From: Uloborus plumipes
Lineage: Eukaryota > Arthropoda > Arachnida > Araneae > Uloboridae
Length of the DNA stretch: 64,000 nucleotides
NCBI GenBank assembly: GCA_038373865.1
Contig: JAXGGA010002999.1
Span: 46,518-110,517 of the forward strand
Direction: 5' to 3'
This document shows, piece after piece, positions 34,932 to 46,387 of this stretch. Within the stretch, counting starts at the first letter, position 1. Each line of letters starts with the position of its first letter. Made by a program: the position numbers and the translations under genes. The notes beneath the pieces are model-generated. The model did no database searches, had not been told where the DNA came from, and saw only the letters and a program-made list of their open reading frames with translations.

Positions 34932-35196
34932 TTGAAAAGGCAAGTGGATAAAGGTGATATGTGACAATTTTTGAAACTTACTTTTTACCATGGGTGAAGA
35001 TGATAAGTCCATTAGTGTCATGTCCCCTTAGTCATAGAAATGGTTGGTAAATAAGAATATGACCCCGTTTTTCCCGTTGAGAAAAATCCATTAAAAAAAT
35101 AGCACAACATTTCTTTTTTTTTTTTTTTTTTGAAAGCTTTTCTTGAAATTAAAAAAAAAAATGTCACATATCACCTTATCCACTTGCCCTTTCAAT
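34932..35196. mobile_element. 265-bp TIR MITE
   Basis: The left end TTGAAAAGGCAAGTGGATAA continues AGGTGATATGTGACA. The right end reads, inverted, TTGAAAGGGCAAGTGGATAA then GGTGATATGTGACA, so the TIRs are ~35 bp with one indel and one mismatch. A T-run is at 35113-35131. Non-coding. Confidence 0.88.
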
Positions 35197-37274
35197 TACT
35201 TTTAAACTATACTGGTGAAACTGAAGAGAAGTAATGATTTACTTTAAAATTGATCTCCTTCAAAAACAATGATGAAATGAAAAACAAAAGTATGTATAGC
35301 AATAACTAACTTAACTATTATTTAGACTCGTAGGCTATGTCCAAGTCGTCTCTGACTACTCTGTTTCGCCAGAAACGCTTCAGGTTTCTTTACAGGGTTA
35401 ATAGTAAAGGGAATGAATGGAGAAGCTTGAAGCATATCGAGCGAAACGTTATCGACAAACAACCTGGAAAGACTACTTCGTACCATCCAAATGGTAGGTA
35501 CATTATTGACGCCAACTGTAAAAACTTCAGCTCGGACAAAGATGCAAGCAATTCATTTTCGCAGTTAAAAACCTCATTTTCTTCTGCTGTCATGGTTACA
35601 TCTGTTTGCCTTTACTCTGTCGTTAAACCCTTCAGTCGGAATTATGAAATAGTTAACCAAAAATGTTTTTATTTGGTACACAAAATAATATGGCTAAGAG
35701 TATCTCACAAACATTATTTCAAGCTTGTGAGTAAAAAGTTAAACGAGTTATGACTTGTCCAATTTTCCAGATACATGTTTTAAAATTAATATTTCAGCAG
35801 AAAAAAAAATATGAAGCATCATACAAACTTTGTCATAAAATATTCTCCAAACAATAACAAAACATAATATAAGCATTTGAAACGATAAATAAAAGATTAT
35901 ATATTTTTTAAAAAATCAGAAAAAAAGGTCGCCTTTGCGACAAAATTCTATCGTTGGCAAAATGAGTCAAATCCCATCTTCCAATCCATATTTTGGAATG
36001 TTGCCAATTCCAAAACTAGAAATTTTTGCACAGATGAAAATATACAGTATGTTAAGAGTAAACTACAAAAAAAAATCAAGTAATTTAATCAATTATTAAA
36101 TGATTAGCAGCTGTTCAAAGCTTATGTCCGGTATACCGGACACCAGGTTTTAAGGGGTTGACGTTATTTATAAAATAGTTTTGTTTTAAAGAAATTTTAT
36201 TTCCTTGTTTCATTTTTTTATTGTTTATTTCTATTTTTATTTACTTCTCGATAAGTTATTTTCCTTTGGCGATTGATAACTTTGCATAGCACGCGAATTT
36301 GATTCTAAGCTATGATAAAAATGTTTTCCGGCTTTTATATTTTCGTAGTTTTTTGTTAGTTGCTGTAAGCAAAAAAAAATTCTATTTTAAATGAACTCTA
36401 ATTCATGTCAAACAACATTATTACCACATTTGAAAGTCCTTAAATAATGATGAAAATATTTACTTGAAATTAGTTTTAATTTTTTTAATGGAAAACAAAA
36501 TCAATTGTGTTGACTTGAATTGTGCTACAGCTAAAGCAATAATGCGTGTGTATTTTCACACAGATCTGTGTCCAGGAGAATCCCGATGGGAGGTCATGAG
36601 ACGCCTCCTAAAATTTTCCTATTTTAGGCAAATTTCGTTGAACGGTTCTGAAAATTTGGAGAATTGTATAAAAATGCAATATTAGATAGAGCATTACCCC
36701 CAAGTTGCGTTACATATATATTTCAATAGTCGAAAAACATTGACAGATCTGTAACGAATTAATATTTTGTTGCAAAATTTGCATTTCCTTCCAAGAAACT
36801 GGTTAAAAGTAAAACGTAGTTAGTTAAAGCATTGGCAGTTAAATACTAATAGACTCATCAATTGTTGCAGAAAATACCCAACAAAGATTAAACAAGTTAC
36901 ACTCTTGCTTCATGGCATGAACTTAATAAAGAGCGTGGACTTTTCTTCTCTATAATGCAATTAAAGTTTGAAGATTTCGAGAAAGAGTACTAAAAACTCC
37001 CTCCATCCCAAATTATTGGCTTTTGTTTGAACAGCTTTTTGAAATTTCACAGTGTTGTGATATTGTTAACATTACTTTGCCAAACATTTAAGTCTAAAGA
37101 TATGCCCCAATGGGGGAATTTCCTTCAGTCAAAAGTACTACTTTTTGTTACTGAAATTGATAGAATGATATAAAAAAATAACATGATTCCGGAAAATATT
37201 TTAATTTTCCCAACAGTTTATTTTTTATTAATTTTTTTTAAATACCCTACCTTGAAAACGGGGCGTGGTTTTTG
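35197..37274. other. Non-coding; one palindrome and one unassigned open frame
   Basis: TGTCCGGTATACCGGACA at 36125-36142 is a perfect 18-nt palindrome. An ATG-initiated 138-codon + strand frame (35337-35753) and a 73-codon frame (36464-36685) show no recognisable domain and are not called as genes. Confidence 0.4.
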
Positions 37275-37427
37275 TGACGTCAGTGGTGCACCTAACAGCT
37301 CTCTTTCCAATAATAACACCATTTTGCTTGACTTGAGTTGTCCAATCGTAGGAATCGGTGACGTCACGACCTTCGTCATCTCACTACAACCAATTAGATT
37401 TCGCGCTTACGTGCACCACTGACATCA
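37275..37427. mobile_element. 153-bp TIR MITE
   Basis: TGACGTCAGTGGTGCACCTA at the left is mirrored by GTGCACCACTGACATCA at the right. The centre contains a further GTGACGTCAC palindrome near 37361. Local GC content is higher than the flanks. The flanking T-run (37438-37454) is separate. Confidence 0.7.
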
Positions 37428-37697
37428 TGCGCAGATGTTTTTTTTTTTTTTTTTCCGGAATAGCATTTGCTCACCGGTTAAAATAATTCATAAAAAATAT
37501 ATAACTGCGTCAAAAAAAAGGTCAATATCTATGTTTTGAAGCATGTTCTTTCAGAAAAAAATACTTTTGAAATTAGATCAATCCGCTTATGAATTAAAAA
37601 TCTATTTGCTAGAAAGTAGTTGTTTGTAATTGCTGGTGGAAGAATATTTACTAAACAGAGCGTGGTTTAAAACAGAAAATAATTATTATTAGCTACT

Positions 37698-38023
37698 ACA
37701 CTGTAAAAAATTAATGTTGCTTTTACAGTTAATTTCATAGTAATAAACTGTAAAAATTTCTAATTTTACATTTTACAGTAATATTACCGTGCATTTTACA
37801 ATTTTAAACTGGGAGCTTTGCTGCCAGTATTACACTGTTGTTTTTACTGTATAATACAGCTAAATTTTACGGCAATAAACTGTAACATTTCTAACTTTAC
37901 AGTAAGAAACTGTAAAACGGTACAGTTTCTTTACGGTTTATTACTGTGCATTTTACAGTTTTAAATTGGAACCTCGGCTCCCAGGATTATACTGTAAAAG
38001 CAACAGTTCCTTTTTTGCAGTGT
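37698..38023. mobile_element. ACTGTAAAA-family MITE, copy 4
   Basis: Starts ACACTGTAAAAAATTAATG, ends GTTCCTTTTTTGCAGTGT. Internal TGTAAAATTTCTAATTTTAC words alternate in orientation. It contains an internal CCAGTATTACACTG as in the other copies. Confidence 0.88.
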
Positions 38024-40141
38024 ATAATTAAATTGTAATTCGTTAGCACAACTAAACATGGGTTAGATATTTAAATAACCAAATGCTTTTCAAAGAACTA
38101 ATAAAAATTATTTTCTACTTAAGACAAAACTGTCTGATTAAAAACAACTCATTAAGTTCTGTTTCAGTAGTTCCGGAACTTGAAACGCCTTGACACAAAA
38201 CACGAAACTCGTATCGATTTTTTCTTTGACTGGATTTGCTTTACAGAAGTCGACACAAAACTTGAAGTTTAGGAGCTGAATGGATATTTGGGCTGAAGTG
38301 CTTTTGAAACTTTGGATTTCTTTACAAATAAAAGGCTCGTTAATATTACATCATTTGTTGGTATCAGAAAAGAAATGATATGTTTCCTTTTTTAAAAAAA
38401 CCTAAACTGAAAATACAAAACAGGATTGGGAGTTCAAGTTAGGAAATTCAATAACATGTTAGGATACTTTACTACTCTTAAGATCCATTGGAATGAAATT
38501 TTGAAATTCAAAAGAATTATGAAAAAGTATAGTAAATACAAATTGTCATGATATTATACAATCGTAAATATAGAAATAAAAAGAATGAAAATGCTTGAAA
38601 TTGTGTATAATTTAAAATTTCATATTTTTTTATGACATGTGTAGATATTTTTGAATAAATTTATTTATTTACTTGTTTGTTATTTTTTAGTAAAAAATTT
38701 TTAGTTACTTTTTCTAGCAAGAGTACGGGAATTTTTCTTTCTACAACAACATATCAAATAATAGCAAACTCGTGTATACTTATTCTCGGTAATTGTTTTT
38801 CTATACATAAATACAGCTGAACGCAGATGCTGTTTTCTTTTTTCTATATAATTTGATTGCCTTTTAAGTCTTTCAAAAATCTTTTTGCTTCGATTTTTTA
38901 GGGTTTTTTGTTTTACACCTTAGTTTTTTGCTTTAAATTCAGATAAAGTCTCTGCTATTATTTTACAAGTCCCTGCTAAAATGTAACTATTATCAAAATT
39001 ATGATGATAAGGACTAAGAAGTAGTTAACTTGATAAATGAAGTTAAACACTTCTTCAAAGTACATACAAACAATTGCTTTTGGACACATGAACGTAAAAG
39101 CAGTGTTCATACAAGTAAATTTTAGAAGTTTTCAAGCTTATGTATTTGAACTTAAGAAAAATAGTGAAAAGAATTATTATTTGATAAAACCAAACATGTA
39201 TTTCTGCTGTTTTTAGCCATTAATATCAAAGCTGCTGAATCTAAACGAAAATGACAAACTCCGGCTTCGACTCCGACTCTTCGACTTTTACTCGGTAGCT
39301 GACAAAGTAAATACTTAATACTTATCAAAAACACAATAGAGAAATTGCAAAATGTGTTACAGTATTATTTAATGAGTTAAAAGTCTTCACTGTTCCGCCA
39401 ATAACTATATATGTTATCAAAACATTTACATTTCATACATGTAATGCCCGCAACAAAACTCACCATTGCAGAGCAGGGATAAATATTTATTTAAAAATAC
39501 AATAATACTAACAGTGAAACTAATTTTTCCTATAGATAATAGCATATTCATTTTTGTTCAATAAAATAAATTACATATCACAATTCCATCACCATAATTT
39601 GCAGAGATTTGAATATGTGCATTTAAAAGTTAAAGTGCGTGTCTTTTTTATATCACGATGCAACGTGTACAAATTGGTATTTTTAACATGCAAAAGAATT
39701 GTTTAGAAAGCTGACACTTTATACGAAGATACATAAAGGTTTTACTTATGTTCTCATAAGTAAAAAGTAGGAGCCAAAGTTTGCAATTCCGACAATTTAA
39801 AAGCACATATATTCGTTCAATTGTCACGAGAGCAACAATGGATTAAGCAGTATAAATTTATTTCTTCTTTAATGTCTTCATAGTCCACGTTTTTTCTAAA
39901 CTCTTCGCACGCCGTGCTGATATCACTAGTTGGCTATAAGCAATAAGCTTTCTTGATTATATTTATTGCACCTCTTTCAATGACGTTTGATTTTTATCAT
40001 ATGTATTTTCCGTGCTGCCAACGCCCTCTATGAAAAACACTGGTATAGTCAAAACAGCAAACTAAAATATTCGTAAAATAGAACGCATATACTTAAATTC
40101 TCTGTGTATCTTAGCAACAGACCTTAAAGAGCATAACATCT
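38024..40141. other. Non-coding, nothing recognised
   Basis: AT-rich. A short CTCCGACTC-type simple stretch at 39262-39290. No gene or TIR pair noticed. Confidence 0.4.
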
Positions 40142-40457
40142 ACACTTAAAGTAATAAACTGTCAAATTGCTAAGTTTCCAGTACTAAACTGTAAAATTGT
40201 TAATTTTACTGTAATAAACTGTAAAATTGCTAATTTTACAGTTTTAAGCTGGAACCTCTGCTGCCTTATATATACATATTTTTTTACAGTATAATTAAGC
40301 TACATTTTAAGGCAATAAACCGTAAAATTTCTAACTTTACAGTGAGAAACTGTAAAATTGGTAGTTTATAGTTTATTAATGTGCATTTTACAGTTTTAAA
40401 TTGGAACCACGCTGCCTGTATTATACTTTAAAAACAACAGTTCAGTTTTTTCAGTGT
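40142..40457. mobile_element. ACTGTAAAA-family MITE, copy 5, damaged left end
   Basis: The right terminus (AACAACAGTTCAGTTTTTTC plus AGTGT) and the alternating TGTAAAATTGCTAATTTTAC interior match the family. The left terminus is reduced to ACACTTAAAG. Confidence 0.8.
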
Positions 40458-41204
40458 ACAAAGGTCAAGCATTTTACCGAAACATATGCTACTTGTAAAA
40501 ATTTTGGGCTTAAGGGATAAATAAAATTTTATTTTAGCTGTCCAGAATGAAGGTGTGATGTTGCAACAGAATGTTCACTGTAGAATTAGGAACAGGGGGA
40601 AAAAACCTATGTTACAAAAGAAAATCTATGTGTTTAAAGTTTCATGCTGCGTTTAAGAAGGAGAAAACACATTCGTTACTTTAATTGTTATTTATTTGAG
40701 ACATTTCGTGAGGCATTATCTGAAATTTGTTCCATTAACCTTTAATAAAAGGCAGTGTCTGGTGTAGTTCTGTGTATAGGTGTGTATTCCTGCATCGCTG
40801 TGTGCGAGATTTTTGCGATGAAGTTTGCTTTACAAGCAATGAGATGTTGTACTTAGCATTGCGAATTTTACATTTTTTATGCCAAAAATTATTTTCACTT
40901 TATGGGTGAATATCAAGAAAAGTGCTTATTTAAGTCACAAATAAATTTCCCAAGCACTTCCTAATAAAAACCAAATTGTTTTCTACTTTCATACAGTAAA
41001 TTTCGACGCACATACAATCCCACAAAAGACTTCGACCAGCTGGAATCAATCTCGGACTTTCCGGTTACTAGTTAATGCTTTACTGATCAGGTCACCAAAG
41101 CCCATGTTGTCCACAATATTAAGATTTGCCAATTAATTTTGATCAGCAACGTAATCCACCTTGATAATAGCCGCAATCTGAAGAAGTTCTTCATGGCCAA
41201 ATCA
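40458..41204. other. Non-coding, nothing recognised
   Basis: No structure recognised. Confidence 0.4.
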
Positions 41205-41254
41205 TACAGGGTGTGTATTTTAAGTAATGAGAATAAGCCCACAAAAATAACTTT

Positions 41255-41950
41255 TTGATATATCGCTTCAAAATTTTAGTAGTCTTCAAAATATACTCCT
41301 TAAGCATCTTCACACTTCTACAGGCGACGTTTCCACGCTTCGTACGCCCCCTGGAAGTCACCAACCGAAACATCCTTCAGAGCGTGTGTACAAGCCCTCT
41401 TAACATCATCTAGGTTCCCGAGGTGGCGCCTTTTGAGGGCGGTTTTTCTTTTAGGGAAGGGGAAAAGGTCTGCTGGTTTGAGGGAGTCAAGGTCAGGGCT
41501 TAAAGGAGGCTGTGGAAGATCTTTTGAAACGGCATCACGGTTTTGTTTTTGAACTTCCGCTAAAACTTTCAGCACGAGTTTGGCACAAACCTTCCTCATC
41601 CCAAGATCCTCACTGATAATACTGTGCACAACTGTTTTATACATGCTTAGCTGTTTTACGATCATGTGAACACTTAAACGCCGGTCTGTGTTCAGCAAAA
41701 TGTCGCACACGTTGTTCGTTTTCTGCGGTTCTTGATGTGACCTGCACGAGGCTCGTCCTCCACGCTCTCCCGGTCTTCTTTAAACATTTTGTGCCATCTT
41801 AAACTTAAGCTTGCAATAAGCTTTCCCTGCCGTAAGCTTGCTGAATCATTTCCACGCAAAATTTGATTGCTTGACGCTGTTCAATGCTTTGTCGCATTTT
41901 GAGTTTCCACACACTTTTTTGAATACGTCTACACCACGCGTGATCCCGCC
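41255..41950 (-). pseudogene. Mariner transposase, internally deleted
   Basis: DDD-type transposase relic. From about 41950 leftwards, broken frames give AIKFCVEMIQQAYG, WHKMFKEDRES-like residues and a basic linker. The main frame (41710-41321) then gives VHSIISEDLGMRKVCAKLVL, VLAEVQKQNRDAVSKDL, and jumps directly to PPLSPDLDSLKPADLFPFPK, the third-Asp region. TALKRRHLGNLDDVKRACTH and FQGAYEAWKRRL follow, and after a stop KCEDA*GVYFEDY. The jump from SKDL to PPLSPDL removes the segments with the first two catalytic Asp residues (GDES and HDNA in intact mariners). It cannot be active. Confidence 0.9.
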
Positions 41951-42064
41951 TCAACTAAAGCCAGCAGGCGGCTACCAAGTGAAGCGTTATCAATGTCGAA
42001 GGCCACGCTACCGACTACAACTAGTTGAAGCGCCCTCTAGCGTACAGTCGCGTCATTCTCAGTA

Positions 42065-42273
42065 CTGTCTGCTTGCGTATTGTGCGCCTGGCAACCACGA
42101 ACGCTTCCATTTGAAAAAAGGGGAGATAGGTTTAGGATGCGCACTTCCCGATGCCTTCAGCTTTTGTTCGCTTGCTACTTCCTCGTTGCATTTTCCCCCT
42201 ATTTCGAGAGAGTCAGAAGAGACTTCGCGCTTGCGCAGATGCAGCGGAAGTCGCACGAAAAAATTTTAGACAG
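42065..42273 (+). mobile_element. CTGTCT MITE, copy 1 (inside mariner)
   Basis: TA|CTGTCTGCTTGCG ... AAAAATTTTAGACAG|TA. Short inverted ends and a TA duplication. The interior (CGCCTGG, CCATTTGAAAAAAGGGGAGA, GATGCCTTCAGCTTTTGTTC) is near-identical to copies at 43693 and 49084. The open frames on both strands here are shadows of the repeat. Confidence 0.9.
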
Positions 42274-42293
42274 TACTTAAAATGCACACCTTG

Positions 42294-43448
42294 TATTGTA
42301 CTAGAAGACGTGGATGGGCCAAGCTGGACGGAGATGATGCTGTGAAAAAGGATTTTACAATCCTTATGTCAAAGAATTGACTGTAAATGTGTTTAGAACA
42401 AAAGTGGCCTAATTCCTTTTTAGTTTTTATTCTTCAACCATCAAGGCAATAAATTCGAAGTAAAACTGAGAAATACTTTTAAAAAAAACTAAAAAAAAAA
42501 AATACAATGTAGCTTTGCGAGTTTCAGCACTAAAGTAGATCCTATGTTAAAAAAAGTAATCATTTGAAGCTGTTCAAACCACGACCAAGAGTAACGTCCC
42601 ATAAAAATGCGGAAGTAGTAGTTATTAAGCATATTATTCTAAAATGACTTGGATGCATGCGCACAACTTAAGGAAAAAGTGCATTTAAAAGCGATTTTAG
42701 AAGGAAACAAAAGATACAGAGAAGTCATTTTCTACTATTATTTCCAGAACGAGAACTTCCTGAGGATGAATTAGTTCCGTAATCGTTAACTATCAGCTGT
42801 GAAACAAAAGAATCAACGCTTATATTCGCACAAAAGAATGTTAGTAATAAAACTAGTTATGAATAACTATTTGGTAGTTAGTTTTGCTGATTTTGTTTTA
42901 TCTAGTGCTTTAGAAGACATTTCTTAATACAATGTGTTTTACAAACCACATTAACAATGCAAATTTATCAACATTTACAATCATGATCTATTAAGCGTCT
43001 TTAAAGTATTAAAGAAGGAAAGAGAAGGAATTTTATAATTTGCTTTTAAAAAACAGCGAAATCGTTATATTTTAGTTTTACCGTTCGGAGTAACGAAATT
43101 GTATTCGATAAGGCAAAGTGGGGTCAGCGAACAGCCAAGTGCTCCGCGGATTCTAGTCTGCTAAAAAATGCACCTTAAGTAATAAAACCAGCATCGCAGT
43201 GTGAATAGCTCTTTCGTGTAAAAAGAAAGCACTCCTTTCCACTTTAATAATTTTCTGAGGAAAAAAATATGTTTGAGTATACACAAGGACTCAACGTACC
43301 CCCCGCAACAATTGCTTTCAACACATATTGCAAATCGCTAAATGACATTTTTATATACATGGAAGATATGTTGTTTTTTAACTGACATTGGGTTTCTAAC
43401 TTATGGTTTAACGCATTTGTACATTCACTGTTAAAATTACAGATTGCA
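42294..43448. other. Non-coding, nothing recognised
   Basis: AT-rich, no structure recognised. The 70-codon minus frame at 43244-43456 is unrecognised. Confidence 0.4.
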
Positions 43449-43681
43449 CAAGGCACCTTTAAGGCTGAAATTTTTTAGCACCGGCGTCACCCCCTGAAGA
43501 GTGCCACTTGACTCCCTATGCCACCCTTGAAGGTGCCATTTGGCTCCATGTGGGACCGTATGGGTTCCTTATGGCACCTCATAGGTGCCTAATGACACCT
43601 TCAAGGGTGCCATAGAGAGTCAAGTGGCACCTTCAGGGAGTGCCGCTGGTTCTACAAAGTTTTATTCTTAATGGTGCCTTG
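43449..43681. mobile_element. 233-bp foldback MITE
   Basis: CAAGGCACCTTTAAGGCTGA at the left mirrors GGTGCCTTG at the right with drift. The inner arms AGTGCCACTTGACTCCCTAT and its inverse ATAGAGAGTCAAGTGGCACC, and GGCACCTCATAGGTGCC in the centre, make almost the whole element a hairpin. The word GGTGCC/GGCACC is repeated about nine times. Confidence 0.85.
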
Positions 43682-43692
43682 GGCAACCTGTA

Positions 43693-43900
43693 CTGTCTGT
43701 TTGCGTATTGTGCGCCTGGGAGCCACGGACGCTTCCATCTGAAAAAGGGGAGAAAGGTTTAGGATGCGCACTACCCGATGCCTTCAGCTTTTGTTCGCTT
43801 ACTACTTCCTCGTTGCTTTTCCCCCCTATTTCGAGTAAGTCCGAAAAGACTTGGCGCGTGTGCACATGAGGCGGAGGTCGCACGAAACAATTTTAGACAG
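43693..43900 (+). mobile_element. CTGTCT MITE, copy 2
   Basis: TA-flanked, starts CTGTCTGTTTGCGTATTGTG, ends AATTTTAGACAG. Same orientation as copies 1 and 3. Confidence 0.9.
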
Positions 43901-43902
43901 TA

Positions 43903-44955
43903 GCTTTAAGTGTTCGGTTCCATATTGAATTAACAAGCCTCGAAACTTGTCCATTACCAATTGCGGCAAAATATACATTGGTGAATGTGCGTATTAGGGT
44001 GGACCAAAAAAACATTTTTTTATTTCGAATTTGTGTGCGGAAAAGTTGCGAATCATCAAGATGAGCAAAATGAAAAATATGCATCGAAATCAGTTAATAT
44101 CTACCGGTCGTGCTTAGGCCTTAAAGGCTGAAAATGAACCGAATTTGTTTTTTAATTAATATCTCTGCTTGTGAGTCTTATAAAATTTAGACTAGACTAA
44201 TCAAGATCTTTGCCGAAATTTAAAATTTTTTGATACCTGATTTGATTCTCAACTTGCTGCTCTCTTAGAGGAGTTTGAGTGAAATACATTGATAGATAGA
44301 TACGGTCGAATTTTAATGTACAAGATGTAACAAGTTGCTTAGGGTAACAACTAGCCCTAGTCTCCTATATCACTTCCTTAACATTGTTAACTAGTAGTGT
44401 TGTGGTAGTTATTGCTATGGTTGGTACATTAATCTCACAATTAGATTTGTTTAATATAAAATAATAAAAAATATGTTTTTTTTTTTCTCCTTTAAAAAAG
44501 TGTGATAAAACTCAAGCATTAAATCTTCATATTCTGTCACATAAAATTTAATGTGACACTCAGTGAAAAAAATTTTTTGCATTCCCAATGTGATTTATAG
44601 TTACGCTACGGTGCTAAAGAAACGTTTAAACGTTAACGTGTTTTACATTGATCTTCGTGGTGACATGGCTATTCAAAACTGCTTGTTCAACTTTTCTCAG
44701 CAAATACGCAAATTTTGACTCATACATTCAAAGCAATTTTGTGGAGAGTGCGATTAGATGAAGTGTGCGATACTATTACTTATTTCTGTTGTGATTTATT
44801 ATGATGTATTCATTTGTACGCAATCGTTAACTTTCAGTAATGGAAGGTTCTAAATTTTACAAAAATGGTTTCACGTCCACTAAAGCTGGTTATTTAAAAA
44901 TTCAAAAACTTTTTCTACACTGCGTACACTTTAATTCCTACGCTATTCCGCGATA
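43903..44955. other. Non-coding; isolated AGGGTGGACC terminus
   Basis: TAGGGTGGACCAAAAAAACA at 43996 looks like a transposon terminus of the TA-flanked type, but I found no inverted partner to its right. The 62-codon frame at 44840-45028 overlaps the Helitron start and is spurious. Confidence 0.4.
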
Positions 44956-45113
44956 TCTACTTATATTAAAAACTGAGTATCTATCTATCTTTCTTTCTAT
45001 CTATCTATGTCACGATTCTTTCTCCTGAACGCCAATGAACTGAAAGTCGAACCAGGCACCGATAGATAGGTAAATTTTTAGGCTTCATTAGTTTTAATTT
45101 ATACTAGCAGTAC

Positions 45114-45766
45114 CCGCACGGCGATGTCCGTGCAAAAAATATAAAGGAAGTCAACTGAATAAATTTAAATTCACTCCAACCCTCTGAAGTAAAATTATTA
45201 TATTCCTTCATTCAAATGTACTCCACAACATTTTAAATTCCACTAAAAGTCATATTGAAGTTTAAATCAAATGCGCCCAATAAATTAAAAAAAACATAAA
45301 GTTGAGTAAATAACAGGAGATTTAGTCAATTTTCAAGGCTTAATTCAATACGCAAATTTAAACCACTGAAGAAAGAGCAGTTTGTCTAGAAAATGGACCT
45401 AGTGTTTCAGTTTTGCGGATAGAATTAAGCCTTGAAAATTGAATAAAGTTGATTAATTAATATCTCGTACCAAGCAATTCCAATTATCTGCCAGAGAGTT
45501 GAGTTGATACACAAAATACTCGATTGGATTGATGAAAGCCTTCGAAAATGGAGTTTTAAATTGAAATTACAAAGACAGAATCAGGTCTAAAATGGAAATA
45601 AAAAAATAACTACCCATCGGATTTTGTTGAACCTGGTCTTTAAACCTTCCCAGTACCAAAAGGAACAAACGGTGAAAATTTCAGCCAATTTTCCCGGGTA
45701 GTTTCTGAGATCTTAGGGAACACACACATATACACATTTACCAACATTCATTTTTATAAATATAGA
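45114..45766 (-). mobile_element. Inner Helitron, copy A
   Basis: Minus strand: 5' TC at 45766 (TCTATATTTATAAAAATGAA), 3' hairpin GCACGG-ACATCG-CCGTGC followed by GGGTACTGCTAG at 45114, in an A|T target. The 5' ~300 bp is near-identical to inner copy B (52262-52568), but the rest is not. Non-coding. Confidence 0.85.
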
Positions 45767-45994
45767 TTATTATACGATTTTAATTAACGAAGATATCAAT
45801 TAAGTAGTCAAATTTAAAGCGATTAAACCTAAATGATTAAATATGAAATCCATTGTTGCAAAACGTAGTTGCTATGAAACAGTAATAACAATGATAATGC
45901 GAATTTTGAATGAAGGCTAAACTAAGTCACGTACGTTGTACTTTTATCGTTAGCTATTTGTAATTTTTTGAAATAGAAACTAGTTGAAAAGCCA

Positions 45995-46387
45995 TCTACT
46001 TATATTAAAAACTTAGTATCTATGTCTGCTTCTTTCCTTTGAGCGAGCTGAACTTACTGAAACTTTCCGTACCATCTTGAAGGCGCGAAGTGCCCGTGCA
46101 AAATCTCAATAATTCGAATGATTTTTTGATGCAGGAAAAAAGAAAAGGCACGAAGGCGCCTCTTAGCGAGCCGCCTTGCGAGAAGTAGTTTCTTGAAATT
46201 TTCCTCACTACTTTCAAGGCCAGAAGTGCCCGTGCAACGCCGGGCCACGTGCGTGGTATGTCATGAAATCGAATGAACATTAAATTATATCAAACAATAT
46301 AACTTCAGAATGAGGTAAAAGTTAGAGAGGGGGGACGTTATGCATCAACATGCCGCAGGAAGCTAATCTAGTTGCTGAGGCAGCTAG
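45995..46387 (+). mobile_element. Short Helitron, complete, copy A
   Basis: A|TCTACTTATATTAAAAACTT ... TTGCTGAGGCAGCTAG|T, 393 bp. It contains CGCGAAGTGCCCGTGCAA twice (near 46086 and 46220). The open frames here are shadows. Confidence 0.85.

Larger units (their letters stand above)
41207..42293 (-). mobile_element. Mariner element, deleted, with nested MITE
   Basis: TA-flanked. The termini CAGGGTGTGTATTTTAAGTA and (inverted) CAAGGTGTGCATTTTAAGTA agree in 18 of 20 positions. The transposase lies on the minus strand and has a large internal deletion. A 209-bp MITE (42065-42273) sits at a TA within the right terminal region. Confidence 0.9.
44956..46387 (+). mobile_element. Composite Helitron, copy A
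   Basis: It starts A|TCTACTTATATTAAAAACTG and ends CAGCTAG|T. The layout is a 5'-Helitron segment (44956-45113), an inverted Helitron (45114-45766), the resumed segment (45767-45994), and a second complete short Helitron (45995-46387). Copy B at 50741-53100 has the same layout between different flanks. TC..CTAG ends, A|T flanks and absence of TSD are the Helitron signature. Confidence 0.85.

Noticed and set aside
35337..35753. 138-codon ATG-initiated + strand open frame
   Set aside because: No recognisable domain, no splice or promoter context and composition like its surroundings. It could be real but I cannot support it.
36992..37130. CTCCCTCCATCCCAAATTATTGG, resembling plant Stowaway/Tourist MITE ends
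   Set aside because: No inverted partner, and the rest of the window is clearly animal; treated as a chance resemblance.
43996..44300. Possible transposon starting TAGGGTGGACCAAAAAAACA
   Set aside because: The left end looks like a terminus, but no inverted partner was found, so boundaries cannot be given.
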